Assembly: GCA_021234155.1 (NCBI GenBank)
Contig: JAJEKV010000019.1
Span: 5,410,284-5,474,283, forward strand
Length of the DNA stretch: 64,000 nucleotides
Source: Isoetes taiwanensis
Lineage: Eukaryota; Streptophyta; Lycopodiopsida; Isoetales; Isoetaceae
Direction: 5' to 3'
Below are positions 10,913 to 22,395 of this stretch, in pieces (position 1 is the first letter of the stretch; every line of letters starts with the position of its first letter). A program made the translations under genes and the position numbers. The notes under the pieces were generated by a model. That model saw only the letters and a list, made by a program, of their open reading frames with translations. It was not told the DNA's origin and searched no databases.

Positions 10913-13250
10913 CAGAATTTTCGCATCAATTGCCCACAAAATTAGAAAATCCTGAAATTTACCTCTCCCTCTCCTTCGACCATCTTTTCTATGCTTTGGC
11001 AAATGCCATGGGTATGGTATCATCGGTTCATTATGCCTAATTATCCCCTTCCTAACTTGGTTGTACATGTTGCTTACATGAGTTTGAAGGAGAATGTAGG
11101 CATTTTTGTTATGTCATGCTTAGATTTCAAGCTTTAACTCAAAATTTTGTGCTTCAAGTGCTACAGAATGTAATAGGGTAATGCTTATTTTCGAGTGCAA
11201 CTCCATCTTTTGAAGAAATATTGAAAGGCGATAGCTAAGGTTCCTTCCTTTACAAGATACACGATGGTACAGGTTTGAGCAAATTGGTCATAGTGATTTT
11301 AATTCTTTCTTTAGCACTTTTCAGTTTAGTAGGTGATGCTTAGACTACGTCTAAGCGAATCCATTACGAAATAAAATTATTAAAATCATTGTATATAGTG
11401 CTCTAAGTGATGAACAGAAGAGAGGGCAACATGTATCATATAGAGAATCCAAATTAACAAGAATCTTGCAGGTACTTTTTATTCATTTGCATTTTTCTAC
11501 TGAATTGGTTGTGAAAGCTATACTTGGTGTTCTAATTATAGGTCTATTTCTAAGAAAGAAGGGTTTTGCACATATTTTTTATTACTAAGTTGTGCAATGT
11601 GATCTTTTTGCTGAGTTTTGTAGCCTTGTAAATGTTTTTGTTGCCACATGTAAGACTCATGGGGTGGGAACAGGAAGACCCGCATGATCGCTTGCATTAG
11701 ATATATGTTGCCACTTGTTTGACATAGATTACATACTAGTTAAAATCTTTTAGAGATAATGCATTCTTTTGGAGACAAACCATTCTTACCCACAATGGTT
11801 GGCAATTCATGCAGCACATCAGAGGTCAATTTTGAGAAGACACTCAACGCTTTAAAGTATGCAATCGTGCACATAGTATTAAATAGAATAGAATAAAGTT
11901 TTTATCGTCTAGTATTAAAATAAACCTATAATCAACTACAATGACCAAACATTGAAGTTAACTCAGCTACATCCTATAATCGCTACATCCTAGCCATCCA
12001 AAGATGGCATATCCCCAAACATATGCCCTACCCCAAAACCACAACCGTCCAACCTAAGTCAAGATGGGGTCAAAACCTCATTTCCACGTCACCCTAAGGT
12101 GCATCAGAAAGTATTCGATTGGAGTCAAATGCGTACATACTAAGTACTTAAGACCAACTATACAGATTACAGGAAAGAAGAACACACTGAGTGCTTAACA
12201 ACAAGTACACAAATTGAAGAAAGTCCATCCCTGTTCAACAATGCCCACTTCTAACACAGAAACACCAACTACACAAAGACATCCACACAACATTTATCCG
12301 CCAACATAGTGAAGCTTCAGGAAAACAATTGGGGATTTGAACCCCCTGCCAAGAGACGGCAGTACCAATGCCCTGCCATAAACATATTCTTAGAAGAACA
12401 AAATAAGAACTCCTACTGTCATAAAGTAGAGCACACATATGAATCCCAGGAAATCTACTCTGTTTGCGAATAAAAAATGGCAACTAGTAGAATCGGATGC
12501 AAGAAACCACTAATCACGACTGAATTGCTGGCTGACTGCCCCTAAGACCTGACCTGCTCCGCAGACCACAATTAGTAGAGGAAGAATCGACGGACAGCCA
12601 TCAACCAGCAGATAGAATCTCAACGAAATAGCCCGGAAGAAACAGTTAAATCGAATGCCACAGAAAAAAACCCCTGAGTGAATCTCTTGTTGAACCGCCC
12701 CTCAGGCCTAACTGCTCCGCATGCCCTGCCATGAACTCCTCTCTTATAAGAGAGACCCATTCTATTATAAGCCTTGAAAAAAGCATATGAAATCAATGTT
12801 CTGCTTACTCTGCTTACTCTGCTTATGGTCCTTGACCTCTGCCATCGCCAAGCAGCTGCCCATCTGCCAAATAAACCCTCCCATCGCCAAGGAGCCGCCC
12901 ATCGGAAGAACTTCGCCATGCCATCCTCCATGCGAAATTGCCCCTGCCCTGCTCCATCGCCTCCACGCGCCCACGAAGCCATCGCCAGAACAGCACTTCT
13001 AAAAATGAAAATCCTTCAACCTAACCTCCCGAAAAAAACCAAAACAACCCATTCGACCATTGCCAAACCAAAACCAAATTAGTGAGTCAGCAAAATACAA
13101 TTTTTACATACGAATACATGGCTAAACCTTGCAAAATCATATGTTACACGACCCCCCAACAACATTTTGGAAACCTAATATGAAGACAAAGTAAATCTAT
13201 ATTAGAAGTCCTATTCATTTGTTTATATCAAGAAATATATGTAATTGACA
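10913..13250. other. intergenic, no supported gene; one weak tRNA-like relic
   Basis: Mostly AT-rich. On the minus strand near 12310-12375 there is GGGGGTTCAAATCCCC, a strong B-box/T-arm-like palindrome, preceded by TACTGCCGTCTCTTGGCAG, which could be an anticodon arm. No acceptor pairing or A box is convincing, so I call it a possible SINE relic. The GC-richer ORFs at 12620-13082 (both strands) have no domains and mirror each other. Confidence 0.35.
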
Positions 13251-13490
13251 AGGCCGGTAGCTCAGTGGTAGAGCACTTGACTTGCAGGTGGGATCATTGC
13301 TCCAGCTGGTCCATCTCAAATATACACATGCTATCTGAGCCAAGTTTGTTCATAGTCATAGGCAGGTGCAAGTGCGCCAGGAGAGATAGAGATGGAAAGA
13401 GTTTGGGTGGTGTGCCTGTGGAAAATGGCATAGCCCTTGGCTTGCATGCAAGAGGTATGGGTACGATACCTAGCTGGTCCATCTTTAATT
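13251..13490 (+). mobile_element. dimeric tRNA-derived SINE-like sequence
   Basis: 13258-13274 reads TAGCTCAGTGGTAGAGC, a textbook tRNA D arm and pol III A box, followed by an Ala-like anticodon loop CTTGCAG. The T arm that should follow is missing, and the unit ends in AGCTGGTCCATCT (13313-13325). About 155 bp later a second unit ends in the same AGCTGGTCCATCT (13471-13483), but this one keeps an anticodon arm (CTTGGCTTGCATGCAAG) and a B box (GGGTACGATACC) and lacks the A box. The pair looks like a dimer of a tRNA-Ala-related repeat, each half having lost one promoter box. Not a functional tRNA: the anticodon stem of the first half has a mismatch. Confidence 0.55.
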
Positions 13491-14160
13491 TTCAGTAATT
13501 TTCTTATCCTAGATGTATAGAGAGTAGTTTGTGTGATTGATCGGAGCTTTCATGAACTGATAAAAGTCATACTAGTCATTGCACCAACTCTGTTTAAAAA
13601 TTATTTTACTACTGTAATCTAGAGGAGCCAACTTCACATTTCTAGAATGTCATTTTTTCACAGTTCTGTTGCAGCTTGGTGCTAAAAGCTTTATGTGTTT
13701 TTACAATGTCCTTCTTTATAGCATTGTTATGTCTAAAGGAGATATCTGATTTGCTAGGGCCATATGCAAGGCCGTAAAAGTGTTAAACAGAACAGGGTCT
13801 CCAACCAAAGTGATAAATGTCATTATAAGTTCAATAAAAAAAAGGCAATAAGGTTCTAATTTTATGGTTCTTCTAACCTTAGAAATCTATGTTTTATTGT
13901 AACTCCTGCAAAAGGAGCTATTGAGGTTGAATGTTGAGGAAAAACTACATTAGCAAAATATTGGGACAATATATTGTTTTTAACAATGGATATGGGTATT
14001 TTTAGGTTTACAGTTCGATATCTTCTATGAGACTGACATGATGTAATGAACAACAACGACAGACAATTCATTCTACATTGCAGTTTTTTTTGCAACCCGA
14101 TTTTAAGGCAGGATTCAAAGGGTGTGATACCATCCAATCACCTTGGATTAAAACATTTAC
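13491..14160. other. intergenic, no supported gene
   Basis: AT-rich sequence between the SINE-like dimer and the start of LINE-alpha. Nothing recognised. Confidence 0.4.
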
Positions 14161-14830
14161 ATGCTAAACCCTTGCAGACGGGCGTCTGTAAGAGGGAAAG
14201 CCATTGCCTATTTTCATTTCAGACAAGTGTCCGTAAGGTGGCAGAGGTTGAACTTGAGGCTGCGCTTGATTTATGCACTTCAACACTTTCGCATGTGTGT
14301 CCATGGTGAAAGAGCCCGCACTTGCTTCTTGCACTTGGAAGCTGCTACCGCTTCCCACACGGAAGCTTTCGGACGGGGCCCCGTAAAGGGACAGAGGTTT
14401 CATTTCGCACAAGTGTCCGCGGAGGTGGCGAGGGTTGAACTTGAGGTCGCGCTTGATTTATGCACTTTAACACTTTCGCATTGTGTGTCCGTAAGGTGAA
14501 AGAGCCCGCACTTGCTTCTTGCACTTGGAAGCCCGCTACCGCCGACATCGGGAAGCTTTCGGACGGGCGTCACGTAAAGGGACAGAGGGTTTCATTTCGC
14601 ACAAGTGTCCGTAAGGTGGCGAGGTTGAACTTGAGGTCGCTGCTGATTTATGCACTTTAACACTTTCGCATTGTGTGTCCGTAGAAGGTGAAAGAGCCCC
14701 GCACTTGCTTCTTGCACTTGGAAGCCTGCGCCGCCGACACGGGAAGCTTTGGACGAAGGCCCAGAAGGGACGAGAGGTTGTGCGTGATCAAAGTGCTTGG
14801 AGGCTTTCGGACAAGCGCCTATAGGGTGAC
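14161..14830 (+). repeat. tandem about 188-bp monomers, LINE-alpha 5' end
   Basis: Three units begin with CAAGTGTCCG at about 14223, 14410 and 14600 (spacing 187 and 190 bp), with partial units at either end. Each carries TTGAACTTGAGG, GATTTATGCACTT, ACACTTTCGCAT, AGAGCCC.GCACTTGCTTC, GGAAGCTTT.GGACG and GTAAAGGGACAGAGG. The array stops about 70 bp before the ORF1-like frame. Tandem 5' promoter monomers of this kind are known from some mammalian L1 families; a promoter role here is inference. Confidence 0.85.
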
Positions 14831-14901
14831 ATCCTATTCATGGCAACTCCGCTGATAGAAGAGTTTCGACGAGCCCTCGTCCCTTCATCCAACCCCACGA
14901 T

Positions 14902-15456
14902 ATGCATGTGGATGGTGCAGATACGCAGTCCCCTCTACCTAGCGCCTTAATGGCAGCAAAACTTCTATTGGGAGAGTACATAGATGCCATCCCCAATCGC
15001 AGACCAGATGACACTGGCAAAATTGATAGGTGCACATTGAAAAGAGAAGCGCGGGCAAAGTCTCGTGCAACAAATATAGCTCGACAGGCCTATGACAGAT
15101 ACTCTAGCCTAGCCAGGGCAACAAAGCTCGAATTGCTTGCTTGGCAGAGGAAATGCAGGCCTCCGCACCCAAATTGCTCAAGAAGCACCGGGTAATCAAA
15201 AACAAATAGTTTTCCGCATGGAGACCCGCGATACAAAGACCTAGAAGATGGCCTTCGCCTAGTGCACTCTATAAGGCAGAAGGACAAGAAGAGTCTTGCT
15301 GACATGCAGGCCCGCATGGATTCCATGTCCACCGCCATTGAAACCATGACACAGGAAAAGCAACGTGTTGAGCAAGAGACAATGGCAACCATCTCCCGCC
15401 TTCAATCGAGGCTGGAGGAGGTCGTGATCGATGCGAAAAGTTCAGGTCGCTTTTGA
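14902..15456 (+). pseudogene. LINE-alpha ORF1-like protein with coiled coil
   Basis: One frame from ATG 14902 to TGA 15456, interrupted only by a TAA at 15193-15195. The first half is basic (RCTLKREARAKSRATN). The second half, from about residue 120, has heptad-like spacing (KKSLADMQARMDSMST, EKQRVEQETMATISRL), as in LINE ORF1 coiled coils that trimerise and bind RNA. No RRM or zinc knuckle is visible. Identification rests on position between the monomers and ORF2 plus the coiled coil. The true start could be upstream. Confidence 0.6.
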
Positions 15457-16490
15457 AGAGAGCCCGGCCACAATTGAGAGCCCTTCAAACTAGGGTTGAG
15501 ACACAAGAAGTGGCCTCTTCAATGAACCCTATGCTGGACTCTCGCTTGCAGAATGGAGCATAGCTCCGCAGCTCGAGATCGGAAGGTGCAGGAGCTGAGG
15601 GCAGCCATCACTGAACAAGGCAAGGGCCTCAATGCAGGCTCATGAGCAATTGCAGCGGTGCATGCGAATTGAAAAAGGCAACAATTTTCAGCAGAGCTAA
15701 GCTCCCGGCCGAAGGAGAGACCGCTATACCTGCCACGCCCCACCCCCCCAAGAGTCCGCAAGGTGTCGGCCAGACCGCCTCTGTCATATCGCACCCCCAA
15801 GCCACGCTTATGCCACCCCACCCCAACGTAGGCCCACGCCTATGCGTTCCGACAACAACAAACAACTCCCGCAGTTTCGGGCGATTGACCCAAAAATCGA
15901 GAGTTCCGTGAGCCGAGGCGAAGAAGCCACAATGTGGTGGTAATGCGGCCCGGCTGTAAGAGGCGGGGAGGACCTCATTAACCGCTCCAAATGTTGATTC
16001 TTGCTCGAATGACATTCCCGTGCAAGACATATTATTAGGGCGAGACGCCATGGCGCCAAATACTGCATCGCCCCCCGGGTAGTCACGCTCACGCATTTAG
16101 ATGCGCCAGTGAAAGCGGCTATCCTACGCCCGGGGTAGGCAACAAGGGAACCGCCTTTGTATGTTGACCGAGACCCCACCCCCAGCCCAAGAAGACCACA
16201 GCACGAAGTTGGCCAAAGTTAAAGCATTCGCAGACAGGAGGAGCCGCAGGACTGATTCGGGTAAGATGCAAATTTTCAAGCCGCCAAATGCCGCCGCCGA
16301 ATCCCCGCTAACCTCCGGCCAGCCTCTCGACCATGCCACTTCTTCGCTCACATGCCGCGCGCCCTGCTCAAGTTGCTTCACCTTCATTGCTCGCACATCT
16401 CAGCTGCCTCTACTTCGCCATCCCCCTTCGCTTTGCCGCCATCGAATCCCCAACCTGCCGCCCTACAAAAATAGGAATTGTGCCTCCGCG
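15457..16490. other. LINE-alpha inter-ORF region
   Basis: GC-richer spacer between the ORF1-like frame and the endonuclease. It includes a proline-rich stretch around 15730-15840 (PATPHPPKSPQG in one frame). Frames shift often, so it may be decayed coding sequence of ORF1 or the N-terminus of ORF2. Confidence 0.45.
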
Positions 16491-19400
16491 ATGGTCTCCT
16501 CGAATTGCCGGGGCTTCCCATGGCGTAAGGGAGATAGTCTCAACTCTGTTCTTGCTGCAGATATGGATCCGATCTTCCTTATGGAAACATGGGAGCATGC
16601 AGGACACGGATACCCGACTTGCCGATACCGCTACTCAATCTTCAATGATTGCACAGAAAGCGGGGGCATGGGGAGTTGCCTCGCTACTATCAAACGGCCT
16701 TGGCACGGTCGGTTTCCTTGTTCAAGACGCACAAGCACAACCGGTACTTGTGGGTGCGTGTGCAAAAACTGCGCAGAGCGCACCCTCTTTGTGGCGCCCC
16801 GCTACTTTCCACATGCGTAAGCAACTTCTATCACACCCACTTCTGGATGTGGATAGGCTGGACCCCTATGTCGATCTATATGATGACATACGGCAAGCAT
16901 AAGCAGCTTGGGCGTTGTCATACTCCTTGGAGACTTCAATGCGCTGCGACCGGGGTAGAACAACCCATGAGATTTGATCCCTTGATGATGATATATTGCG
17001 GCCGCGTCTGCCGTAGAAGCGGCTTTGGCCATGGACATCGATGACAATCAGGTCACACGCTATGGTAGACAATTGCTTTTGCTCGTGGTATCTTTGACTG
17101 TAATCTGCAATGGATCGGCACGCTGGCCCAGTCCACCCGCAAGAGCACTTGTAGACGTGGAAAACCGGGGGAGGATCTAGTGTGGTGGACTATGTGCTGG
17201 TGCCCGAAAGCGGGATATGCATGTCGCCAAGCACTTCCGTGTGGGAACAACTAATAGGGATGAAGAGATCGACTCGCACCACTTACCACTTTACTTGAAG
17301 TTGGCTTGGTAGGTTGTGCGAACCCCCGTGCCTACAGCTCCTCACATGCCTCACCAAGCGATTGGATTATGAACATGCGGGGCTTATGCCCGGATGCTTA
17401 TAGATGATCCGCGAAATTTTGCAATATCCTACACTAGAGCAACAGCATGCGGCCGACCGATGTGCTTAGGATCATGGCAGAGATGCTTTGGGATAAGCCG
17501 CCCGCCGACGGACCTCCGTGAACACAACCTTCCCACGTAATCAATGGTTTGATGCAGAGTGCAAGGAACACAAACGCCGGCTCCGCCAAGTCACGCATCT
17601 TTGCTTTTACGCCCACATGCGGTCGACAAGATCAGCGTCTTCCTTAAAGCTAAGAAAGCCGTGTACATTGCAAAGACATCAAAGGAAAATGTTTTATCTC
17701 CCCGAACGTCACCCCGGACCTTCGGCGAAGGGTTCTTAGAAAGCCAAGATGTTTCCCACGGGAACATCACTCCCGAAAGCGTTGGAGGCAATACTTGCAA
17801 CAGCTATCATACCCTCGGGGTGCACATGCAAATACCCCCCAAGAAGAAGGCCCGGTCTGGAAATCACAGATTCGGGCGGAACAAGGCTTACGCGTCTTTG
17901 CCAATGGGAAAGCCCGGACCGGATGGCATGCGCAGCGTAATTGCTTAAGTGGGCGGGGCCGTCCATAATACCGGTCTTGACCGCCTTGTTCAACAAGGCA
18001 TTACATGAAGGCTTCCCGGCGCAAAGGACCAATAGCGAGTTGTTCCCATCTATAAGGCGGTGACCCGCGACCGCCTTCACCAACTACCGAACAATCATGG
18101 TCGGGCTCGGTGTTTGCAAAATTGCTTGCCGGGATTCTCGAAAGCAGCTTGATTCGGCCGGGCAGGCGCCAGAGATAATGGGCCCTCACCCAGCAGGATT
18201 GAGCACCGGAACACTCAACCGCTGACCACATCTTCACATTGCGAAGCTCGCTTGAAGACAAATAGAACCGTCGGGATCTATATTGTTGCTTCGTGGATTT
18301 TGCAAAGGCATTTGACAATCGCGTGCCTCGGGAAAAACTATGGGCAAGATTACATACCGGGGTTCCGGAGATTTGCGAAATCAAGGTGGCTGTGCTTTAT
18401 GAAAGATGCTCGGCCGGTTCGCGGCCGACAAACCAACCATTTGATAGTAGTATCGGGGTTCGCCAGGATGCCCTCTCTCCCCAACATTGTTTGGGCTTTA
18501 CATTGATCAATTGGAGAGCCGGGCTTGCGATAATGGGGGCGACGGGGCTCACCTTCTCTACCAGATCATCAAGCGGTTAATATATGCCGATGATGTGGAC
18601 CTCCTAGCTTACACACCAGCAGACATGCAACGACATCTCGATGCCCCGACACATTTTGTCAAGCGAATATATGCGTCAACTTGGCCAAGACTAAGGTGGT
18701 TTTCATATCATCTTCACGACGGTAGGATCCCTCATACGTTATCGAGGGCGTAATGTGGAAGTAGCATCCACATACAAATATTTGGGAGTGGAGTTTCCGC
18801 CTACTATGCAATCGGACACATCCATATGGCTACGAAGTTACTGGCCGGGCTGAAAGCACTATATGCAATGCAAAACAATAGTCATAGAGCGGAGTTGTAT
18901 GATTGGACCCATCACCACACTGCTTCAAAGTCTTAGTGGAGCCCGTCCTTTTATACGGGGTTGAAGTATGGGGCCCAAAGGTATCCATCGCTACTTGGAA
19001 TGACTTGGAGCAAAAGTGTAAAGCCTTCTTGGTACGAGCACTAGGGTGAAGTCCACATTCCCATATCAAATTCTACTCAGGAAACAGATTCTTGCCTCTT
19101 CGTGAGGGCGGCCCTTGATCGCCACATTGTCTATTTTCGTAAGGTGGTCAACATGGACGATGATCGCCTCCCAAAACTAGCTTATATCATGGCAATGGGG
19201 CCACAACGCCTCAAGGCCTCACTGGAGGGAAAAGAGAGAGCTCAATGGATGGCTAGATGGAATGTGCGTGAGCACAGTGCATACATGTGCAAACAGAGGC
19301 GATCGCCATAGCTTGAGGCAATATCTTGACGCTTGCTTCATCAAAGCAAGCTTTGGGATGCCAGCGCCCTTGAACAGGTCAAGACAAAGACACTACCGGC

Positions 19401-19750
19401 GCCACATAAATCCCACATTGAACGAGGCCCACAATGCTACCCGCGCACCCACTTGCCCATGAAAAGACGCAGACTCATTGCCTCCATTCGCACGTGGGCA
19501 CATCATCTTCGAATTGAGACAAAGTGCGGATGGATTGGTGAGCCACGCCGGGGCGTGCTCTGTTAATCGCCGCCAAATGGGAGTTATTGAGGATGAATCT
19601 CATACCCTTCAAAGTTGCCCAAAGATATGATCAAATCCGGACGCTTATGCCGAGTTGGTCGCCCGCCAGCCGCTACATGTGACATTGAGCACGACATCCG
19701 ATGGGATGCTAGGATCATACCTTCAGGAGGTCATGAACATGTGAGATCAG
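16491..19750 (+). pseudogene. LINE-alpha ORF2, endonuclease plus reverse transcriptase, frameshifted
   Basis: The protein nicks target DNA and copies its RNA there. The AP-type endonuclease starts near 16491 (MVSSNCRGFPWRKG, then FLMETWEH), with GDFNA at about 16933, SVVDYVLV at about 17180 and SHHLPL at about 17275. A connector (NQWFDAECKEHKRRL) lies at 17536-17580. The reverse transcriptase follows: GKPGPDGM (about 17910), DFAKAFDN (18295), GVRQDALSP, which should be GVRQGCPLSP (about 18460), and the catalytic YADD at about 18588. The C-terminal part (KYLGVEF, then DRHIVYFRKVVNMDDDRLPKL at 19120-19190) is shared with copy 2. Frame changes and stops occur throughout, so no active enzyme can be made. 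There is no zf-RVT domain like that of the L1 copies. Confidence 0.85.
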
Positions 19751-19829
19751 CTATGTCCTCGGGCACGCACTTGACATGTACATACACATTTATTTCACAA
19801 TGATGTATACTTGTACAGTTTGACAGCAT

Positions 19830-19985
19830 TCTTATTACTGCCACGGTTTTTCCCTCGAAAACCCTTCTTCTCGGGGTTTTTAACCCTGACAAGAATAAGT
19901 TTGTCAAGCTCCTTCTGGGTCCCATAGGCCGATTGGTCTCAGTGGACGATAAAAAAACTATTCTATTCTACTATTCTATTCTATT
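19830..19985 (+). repeat. LINE-alpha 3' end: stem-loop and (ATTCT)n tail
   Basis: The end contains CTTATTACTGCCACGG ... CCCTGACAAGAATAAG, an imperfect stem around a GAAAACCC/GGGTTTTT inner stem, then GGGTCCCATAGGCCGATTGG, ACGATAAAAAA and CTATTCTATTCT repeats. In the copy at 23566-23632 the outer stem is nearly perfect (CTTATTACTG/CAGTAATAAG). LINEs without poly(A) often use such a 3' structure for template recognition; that role is inference here. Confidence 0.75.
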
Positions 19986-21439
19986 TGAAATCCCAATCCG
20001 TGTTCAAAGAGTAGTAGTCTATTTGTGACCTGTAGGAATTACTTCCTCATATGGTGCATAGTATACAACTTTCGTATTTCTACATGGTCGTTGTTTCTTA
20101 AAAGGCTAAAGCCTGAAATATGCCAATTTCTAATGGTTTTAAATTTCGTATGAGTGTCCTTTAAATTGAGATAGATATTCACAACTTGATCTGGCATGTT
20201 GGCCTATTTGTTGCTGCATGGATGCTACTTTTTTTATAGAGTTGAAATTGAATCCTAATCCTAAGGTCCTAGCTTTTCACACACTTTTTAGCAATAGAAA
20301 ACAGGAGCTCTAATTTCTGCATGCATTCATGGCTAGGGACATTTACTTGCAACTAATGTCTGTGCACATATTATACGCTACTAATAGAGTCATGAATTAA
20401 AATAGCTACTTAGACTTCACAGTTATCCCTGCTTTGCTACTATATGATATGCACCATTTAACATTTAGTTTCTTATTGGAATCATGATAGTCACATTGCT
20501 CACAATTGATTGGGAAAAAAGATAAGACATTTTGCTGCTAGAAATCCATGCCTTAGACACAAGTGAAACAATGTTGTGAGCTTAAACTCTGTTATTCTAC
20601 AAAAAATAATTGCCTACAAGAGTTAACTCCATCAGATTTGTCTCTAAATCAGCCCAAAACCATTTGAAAAGACTGCATGGGGTTAAATATGGTGGTTGCA
20701 AATTGCAATGTGGTGCAAACAAAGATACTAACTAATTTTATTTTTGTCTTTATCTCCATAATTTGACTCTATATATTCTGTTAACATAATAATAACTCAT
20801 AATTTATGATATTTCCTTCAGCAGCTCATTACTAAGGTTTGTCTATTTTTTAGACTAAGAGATTGGCTTGCTATAAGTAAGTTAGTGGGATGATGACCTA
20901 GAAAAGGGAATGCTTGAGCTTTGATATATAACTTGACATACATTCTCGATGGCTTGCGTGATTTTAGGATTGTTTTGTTAGTTCTCGCTAGGTAGCATAA
21001 TCTTGAGTGTGACGTCTTTCTTCCAAAATTTTAACTTAACTAAGATAACTAGTGAGCACAGAGCCTGCGATAGCTAACCTGATTTTGTACGGTATATGCA
21101 ATCCCTATGGGAAATAGTCTACATCATGGGTGGTTTATAACTAGTTTATCTCTCCAAAATGATCAAATTGTAAAACTAGAGATCTTTGGATCCCCAACAC
21201 AAATGTTCACCCCTTGGTTTGTATGGGGCAGTTCCCTGACACGGATTCAATGCATTACATTTTGAATATTTATCTCTTCAATGAATACACTTTGCAGACA
21301 ACATGGATGTTACCATATGAAGTTATGGAAGGACGGGCGGAAATTATTAGGTATTTATACAAATGATTTATATGTCTGGACAACCAGAAGCAATGCCATT
21401 CCGTAGATTGATATATCGGCAAATGAGCAAGGGCATTCT
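19986..21439. other. intergenic, no supported gene
   Basis: AT-rich DNA with no domain-bearing ORF and no match to repeats elsewhere in the window. Confidence 0.4.
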
Positions 21440-21515
21440 AGAATTTTATAAAATAGAATAGAATAGATTTTTTGTCGCCCACGGAGTCCAATTGGCCTAT
21501 GGGACCCAAACAAAA
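21440..21515 (-). mobile_element. LINE-alpha 3' terminal scrap
   Basis: The reverse complement contains GGGTCCCATAGGCC, ATTGG, CGACAAAAAA and (TCTAT)n, the last 70 bp or so of LINE-alpha. Severely 5'-truncated insertion. A short TCTATTCTATTC run near 21603 lies nearby. Confidence 0.65.
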
Positions 21516-21799
21516 AGAGAGCAGCAAGCATTACTATATCCAAAGGACAACTCTTTTTTTGGCATTTCTTCCAATGGTCAGTAATGATTATGTTGAATGA
21601 CTCTCTATTCTATTCTATTCTAGCGCCAGATCTATGCTGAAGAATTGAGGTATGTCAACATTGTTTGGAACTTTGGATGCACTACTCACACTAAAATGCG
21701 CACAATCAATTAAATTACATACAACCTTGTGCAAGACACCCTTCACACCAAATACAAGTGCAAATACATTAACACCCTATGCACCTAAATACAAATGCA

Positions 21800-22248
21800 A
21801 ACATATTCTAAACGAGATGCACCCTGGACTACCTCAGTCATCGGATCTGTCCATCCTATGGCCCAGATCGTATGTTGGAGCTTCTGGGTGCCTCTTGTTT
21901 CGATTATGGTCATTTATGACTGGGGACCTATGATTTTGAAATATGGAATACAGGTTCTTCTAAGGTTTGGAAATATGATATAGCAGGACTCATCTCTATA
22001 CGGGTTCGCCTAAGATTTTAAAATTTGAGATACGGAGGCTCGAACTTCTACCACAAAATTCGATATAAAAAAGAATCTTTTTACCAATGCAACCAGAAAA
22101 CCAACGTGCTTATTTTATGTATTGAATCTATGTTTTTATTCTTTCTTTCATTTTAATAATAACCTATTCAATTGTTTTGGGGGTATAGTCTATGGTCTCA
22201 AGGATAATGATTTATGCATCCATATCAAATCCCCCTACAAACCCCTGT
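21800..22248 (+). mobile_element. element X (X2 type), left part, split by a LINE
   Basis: Matches 34640-35190: GCACCCTGGACTACC, CAGATCGTATGTTGG, TGATTTTGAAATATG, CTAAGGTTT, CAACCCATTCAGTTGTTTT-type and CATCCATATC words occur in the same order. The match runs into AAACCCCTGT at 22239-22248, where the L1-type LINE begins. The missing end of X resumes after the LINE at 27822 (AAACCCCTGTTATTGTGCTACATATT, read in two parts), so the LINE landed inside X. Confidence 0.75.
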
Positions 22249-22395
22249 CGAAAGCAGGTCTGCAATGGTTTCGTGATGGAGACCGTTGTACGGGCTTCTT
22301 TTTCCGTGCGGCTAAGAGGCATCGCATGACGTCGACCATGTCCTCATTGCTTTTGCCGAATGGTTCGGTGCTAACAAAGCCAACTGAACTCAAGC
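22249..22395 (+). pseudogene. L1 'A' ORF2 fragment, endonuclease-RT linker
   Basis: Encodes SKAGLQWFRDGDRCTGFFF...AAKRHRM, matching the 'W...GD.NT.FFH' linker found between endonuclease and RT in plant L1 ORF2 proteins. Broken off by the LINE-alpha insertion; the frame continues in sense at 23713 (HMFFAEKHLPFQSKM). Confidence 0.7.

Larger units (their letters stand above)
14161..19985 (+). mobile_element. LINE-alpha copy 1, near full length, non-L1 LINE
   Basis: A LINE with, in order, tandem 5' monomers (14161-14830), an ORF1-like frame (14902-15456), an endonuclease/RT ORF2 (about 16491-19750), and a 3' UTR ending in a stem-loop and an (ATTCT)n tail (19830-19985). There is no poly(A). ORF2 has accumulated several frameshifts and stops, so the copy is dead. 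The ORF2 motifs NCRG, FLMETWEH, GDFNA, DFAKAFDN and YADD set it apart from the L1-type LINEs at 22-31 kb. GC content is clearly higher than in the flanks. A 5'-truncated sister copy lies at 22396-23712. Confidence 0.88.

Noticed and set aside
12620-13082. overlapping ORFs of 60-120 codons
   Set aside because: Open on both strands because of composition; no motif, conserved start or splice context.
13251-13325. functional tRNA-Ala gene
   Set aside because: The A box and D arm are perfect, but the anticodon stem has a mismatch and the T arm/B box is missing, so no cloverleaf forms; treated as SINE-like.
15629-16396. minus-strand ORFs of 90-155 codons
   Set aside because: They are shadows of the GC-rich LINE-alpha inter-ORF region and its endonuclease start; no domain in those frames.
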